Positions 6,288 through 7,936 of a stretch of DNA of 7,936 nucleotides are shown here, piece by piece. Numbering within the stretch: the first letter of the stretch is position 1; the number at the start of each line of letters is the position of its first letter. The stretch lies in the NCBI GenBank assembly GCA_007136375.1, contig SLHB01000251.1:1-7936 (forward strand), read 5' to 3'. Origin of the DNA: Candidatus Hydrogenedentota bacterium. GTDB lineage: Bacteria > Hydrogenedentota > Hydrogenedentia > Hydrogenedentales > SLHB01. The notes below the pieces were generated by a model. It made no database searches and was not told the DNA's origin. It worked only from the letters and a program-made list of their open reading frames with translations. The position numbers and the translations under genes are program-made.

Positions 6288-6896
6288 ATGAAATCCCAGG
6301 TCACAACGAAGTCGGGCGACCACGGTAAGGCGATGGCCCTCGACGGCCAATGGTATTCGAAGGCCCATCCCATTATGGAAGCCACGGGCGCGGTGGACGA
6401 GTTTCGCGGCCACGCCGCCCTTATTCGCCAACTCATCCTCCAGGAGCAACCGGAAGGCGCGGATGAACTGGCCGCGTGTCTCCTTTGGATCCTTCACTGC
6501 TGCTTCATTATCGGGACGGAGTGCAGTGATCCGGAAGGCGTCCATCCCGAATACCGGCAAGGCGTGATCGGGCCCGAAGCGCTTGCGCGCCTGGAGAAGG
6601 AGCAGGCGTGGTTGGAAGACCGGACACGCCTCCCTCAGGCCTTCATCGTCACGGCGTCCACACCGTTGGCGGCCCAGATCGACATCGCCAGCGCCGTGGC
6701 CCGGCGATTGGAGCGTTCTCTTGTCCGGCTTCACGAGACCGCGCCCGCCTTTGGCTCGGGCGGGGTCTTGGCCTTCGTGAACCGGCTCAGCGATTATCTC
6801 TACATGCTGGCCCGGCACGTGGAGGGCGCGAAACACACGCCGGTGGATTATGCCTATTTCAAGGCCTATGAGGGACGCAAAGAGGACGCGGAATAG
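6288..6896 (+). CDS. PduO/MMAB-type cobalamin adenosyltransferase homologue, divergent active site
   Basis: This 202-residue protein aligns along its length with ATP:cob(I)alamin adenosyltransferases of the PduO/MMAB type. The N-terminal phosphate loop survives in changed form (TKSGDHGKA, residues 7-15, for the usual TRxGDDGxT). It is followed by SKAHP and GAVDEF (34-39) and a helical core. The C-terminal hallmarks are VARRLERSLV (137-146) and FVNRLSDYLYMLAR (163-176). The family transfers adenosyl from ATP to cob(I)alamin. The alignment with human MMAB, from memory and ungapped here, puts Ser135 at Arg186, and VTAST (121-125) replaces the LPSGG stretch; both are near the ATP site. It may therefore have reduced activity or another role. 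The ATG lies 4 bases after the xth stop with no good ribosome site of its own, which suggests coupling to xth. Superfamily call is good; function is uncertain. Confidence 0.78.
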   Translation: MKSQVTTKSGDHGKAMALDGQWYSKAHPIMEATGAVDEFRGHAALIRQLILQEQPEGADELAACLLWILHCCFIIGTECSDPEGVHPEYRQGVIGPEALARLEKEQAWLEDRTRLPQAFIVTASTPLAAQIDIASAVARRLERSLVRLHETAPAFGSGGVLAFVNRLSDYLYMLARHVEGAKHTPVDYAYFKAYEGRKEDAE

Positions 6897-6904
6897 CGTG
6901 GGAA

Positions 6905-6960
6905 TAAAAAAGATGGCGAGTGCAAGACAGCGGGGGAACTGCCTTTAGCTGCACTCGCCA
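6905..6960 (-). terminator. Rho-independent terminator on the minus strand
   Basis: A perfect 11-bp stem, TGGCGAGTGCA (6914-6924) with TGCACTCGCCA (6950-6960), encloses a second 5-bp helix. On the minus strand the stem is followed by TC and six T residues (6906-6911). Read on the plus strand there is no T tract after it. No minus-strand protein gene ends here, so the transcript it stops should be the RNA candidate next to it. Confidence 0.6.
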
Positions 6961-7030
6961 GTGGTGGGAACCAGTCATATTTGACTGTGGCTCCGCTTAG
7001 CCTGGGGGAAAGGCCCAGCGAAGCTAACCT
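6905..7030 (-). ncRNA. Candidate structured small RNA with C-rich loops, ending in an intrinsic terminator
   Basis: Three adjacent hairpins lie between two plus-strand genes. Minus-strand order: helix TTAGC (7023-7027) with GCTAA (6997-7001) stacked on CTGGG/CCCAG, loop CCTTTCC; helix GGAGCC (6989-6994) with GGTTCC (6967-6972) stacked on AGTCA/TGACT, loop AATA; then the terminator hairpin with inner helix GGCAG/CTGTC and loop TTCCCCCG. Polarity favours the minus strand. The T tract works only there, and two helices contain G-U pairs on the minus strand that would be A-C mismatches on the plus strand (6970/6991 and 6927/6942). Two loops are C-rich and could pair with G-rich ribosome sites. No convincing minus-strand promoter was found, so the 5' end is a guess. 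It does not resemble tRNA, tmRNA, 6S or SRP RNA to me. Confidence 0.45.
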
Positions 7031-7047
7031 AAAAAACGCCAACTTTT

Positions 7048-7100
7048 CCCGGTCTATTCCCGGCGCCACGATTTTTTTGGAAAATTTTCTCTGGACCGGG
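7048..7100. repeat. Inverted repeat spanning the promoter region of the HEAT-protein gene
   Basis: CCCGGTC (7048-7054) and GACCGGG (7094-7100) are perfect 7-bp inverted arms 39 bases apart. The right arm ends directly before the predicted -10 box. Between them lie a T7 run (7072-7078) and a perfect 10-bp palindrome GAAAATTTTC (7080-7089). The arrangement could be paired operator half-sites with a bendable AT-rich centre, but no regulator is known. Confidence 0.35.
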
Positions 7101-7106
7101 TAGAAT
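7077..7106 (+). promoter_or_regulatory. Candidate promoter for the exported HEAT-repeat protein
   Basis: TAGAAT (7101-7106) matches the -10 consensus at 5 of 6 positions. TTGGAA (7077-7082), 18 bases upstream, is a weaker -35 at 4 of 6. Transcription would begin near 7113, about 45 bases before the start codon. The -35 overlaps an AT-rich palindrome. Confidence 0.45.
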
Positions 7107-7143
7107 TCCGCTAAGTTACTGTAGATGAATCACTTACGCAACC

Positions 7144-7149
7144 AGGAGG
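7144..7149 (+). promoter_or_regulatory. Ribosome binding site for the HEAT-repeat protein
   Basis: AGGAGG lies 8 bases before ATG 7158. An in-frame ATG at 7125 lacks any such site, so 7158 is preferred. The 7125 start would, however, add an arginine to the signal peptide, which otherwise has no positive charge ahead of its hydrophobic core. Confidence 0.65.
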
Positions 7150-7157
7150 CCAATCCG

Positions 7158-7936
7158 ATGCCTTGGCTCAGCGCCTTTGCGCTTCTCGCGGCCGCCCTCT
7201 TCGCCATTCCCGGCGGACCCGCCGCAGCGGCGGACGTCCCCCTTCCAGCGGACGATACGACAAGGCAGGGAGACGCCCCCGAGGGGGCTGACAGGCCCGC
7301 GGAACCCACCGGCGCCAGAGAGGTTATCCAGATACCCTCCCCCAGCTCCGAAGACGGCGAGGCGCCGGCCCCAAGGCCCGTGGACGATCCGCCGTCCGCT
7401 GGCGAGCCCTTCGTGGATGGGCCGCCAACGGTGGAGCCACGGCCCGCCGCCGGCGAATCCGATGCGATCGAACCCGTATTGCCTTCACTCATCGACTTTC
7501 CGGAAGACCGCCTGGAGGAAAGCCCCGGCGATGGCCCCGTAATCCCAGGCGCGCCCGCGCCCGCACCGGAAGACGGCGCGGACACCACGGGCGAACCCGC
7601 GCCGGATCTGGAGCCCGGAGACCTGTACGGCAGCGCGGCCGCCTCCGTCAACCGAACCGCGCAACGGATGCAGTCCATGCGCCCGGACTGGCCGCAATCC
7701 AACGGCGCGCAAGATGCTCCCGAGCATGAGCCCTCCGAGACCTTCAACACCCTCGCCGGCATGCTTGACAGTCCTTCCACGGAGGCCCGGGTCCGGGCGT
7801 TGGAAGGCCTCGCCGAGGAGCAAGGACCAGACGCCGTGGCCTATCTCGTCCGGGCGCTGGCCGACCCCGAGCGGGCCGTCCGTGAAGCCGCGCTCGCCAT
7901 GTTTGAGGATCAGGATCCCGCCGCGGTCAGCACAAA
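7158..7936 (+). CDS. Exported protein with Pro/acid-rich linker and HEAT repeats, partial (runs off window end)
   Basis: From ATG 7158 the frame is open for 259 codons to the window edge. Residues 1-25 look like a Sec signal peptide, with a hydrophobic core and likely signal-peptidase cleavage after PAAAA before Asp26. The peptide lacks a Lys/Arg in its n-region, which is unusual. Residues 26 to about 190 are a low-complexity stretch rich in Pro, Ala, Asp, Glu and Gly, probably disordered. From about 194 two helical pairs appear: STEARVRALEGLAEEQ, then DAVAYLVRALADPERAVREA, typical of HEAT/PBS-lyase-like repeats. Such arrays bind proteins and are common in secreted or periplasmic proteins of this kind of genome. 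The rest, and any further domain, lies beyond the window. The gene has its own predicted promoter at 7077-7106. HEAT call is good; role is unknown. Confidence 0.8.
   Translation, partial: MPWLSAFALLAAALFAIPGGPAAAADVPLPADDTTRQGDAPEGADRPAEPTGAREVIQIPSPSSEDGEAPAPRPVDDPPSAGEPFVDGPPTVEPRPAAGESDAIEPVLPSLIDFPEDRLEESPGDGPVIPGAPAPAPEDGADTTGEPAPDLEPGDLYGSAAASVNRTAQRMQSMRPDWPQSNGAQDAPEHEPSETFNTLAGMLDSPSTEARVRALEGLAEEQGPDAVAYLVRALADPERAVREAALAMFEDQDPAAVST

Noticed and set aside
6914..7024. Plus-strand CsrA-sponge-like RNA with GGA in the hairpin loops
   Set aside because: GGA does appear in two loops, but no plus-strand T tract follows, and two helices contain A-C mismatches in this orientation that become G-U pairs on the other strand.
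6914..7030. Cobalamin riboswitch, suggested by the nearby adenosyltransferase homologue
   Set aside because: No B12 box or the expected conserved core was found, and the structure lies after, not before, the adenosyltransferase-like gene.
7019..7030. Integron attC-like end (GCTAACC)
   Set aside because: The paired core sites do not match the RYYYAAC/GTTRRRY pattern, and no cassette structure was seen.
7061..7078. Plus-strand terminator at the T7 run
   Set aside because: GGCGCC before the T run is a spacerless palindrome, and no good stem ends next to the T residues.
7130..7780. Minus-strand Ser/Gly-rich frame of 216 codons
   Set aside because: Its composition is the reverse complement of the Pro/Ala/Asp-rich HEAT-protein linker; no ribosome site or domain was seen.

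Overview
This is a GC-rich bacterial window with eight protein-coding genes, two of them cut by the window edges. There is also one candidate small RNA and several recognisable sigma70-type promoters. No tRNA, rRNA, CRISPR array, insertion sequence or phage gene was seen. The gene mix is: a Gfo/Idh/MocA oxidoreductase, a repeat-built lipoprotein, DUF6282 and amidohydrolase-2 enzymes, and an exported HEAT protein behind a Pro/Asp/Glu-rich linker. It would fit a Gram-negative, sugar- and amide-degrading environmental lineage such as Hydrogenedentota or the PVC group. That placement is an inference from gene style only.

Layout. (1) Bases 1-610, minus: N-terminal part of a Gfo/Idh/MocA dehydrogenase. 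(2) Bases 611-920: divergent control region with two near-consensus promoters facing away from each other. (3) Bases 921-2591, plus: a lipoprotein made of four tandem copies of a domain of about 120 residues that I do not recognise. (4) Bases 2619-5230, minus: a compact three-gene operon transcribed nitrilase-family amidase, then amidohydrolase-2, then DUF6282 protein. (5) Bases 5231-5509: a second divergent control region, with a promoter on each strand and a perfect 12-bp palindrome next to the nitrilase start. (6) Bases 5510-6896, plus: exodeoxyribonuclease III (xth), apparently using a CTG start codon, followed after 4 bases by a divergent PduO/MMAB-type cobalamin adenosyltransferase homologue. 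(7) Bases 6897-7157: a set of three hairpins ending, on the minus strand, in a good intrinsic terminator, followed by the promoter of the next gene. (8) Bases 7158-7936, plus: start of an exported Pro/acid-rich protein entering HEAT repeats, open at the window end.

How the genes fit together. The three minus-strand hydrolases probably form one catabolic unit: the nitrilase-type enzyme cleaves an amide or nitrile, and the two HxH TIM-barrel proteins act on related substrates. No transporter or regulator is present to name the compound. The xth and adenosyltransferase-like genes are almost certainly co-transcribed and possibly translationally coupled, though their functions have no obvious link. 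The least explained parts are the minus-strand RNA candidate at 6905-7030, the fourfold lipoprotein, and the adenosyltransferase homologue with altered active-site positions.
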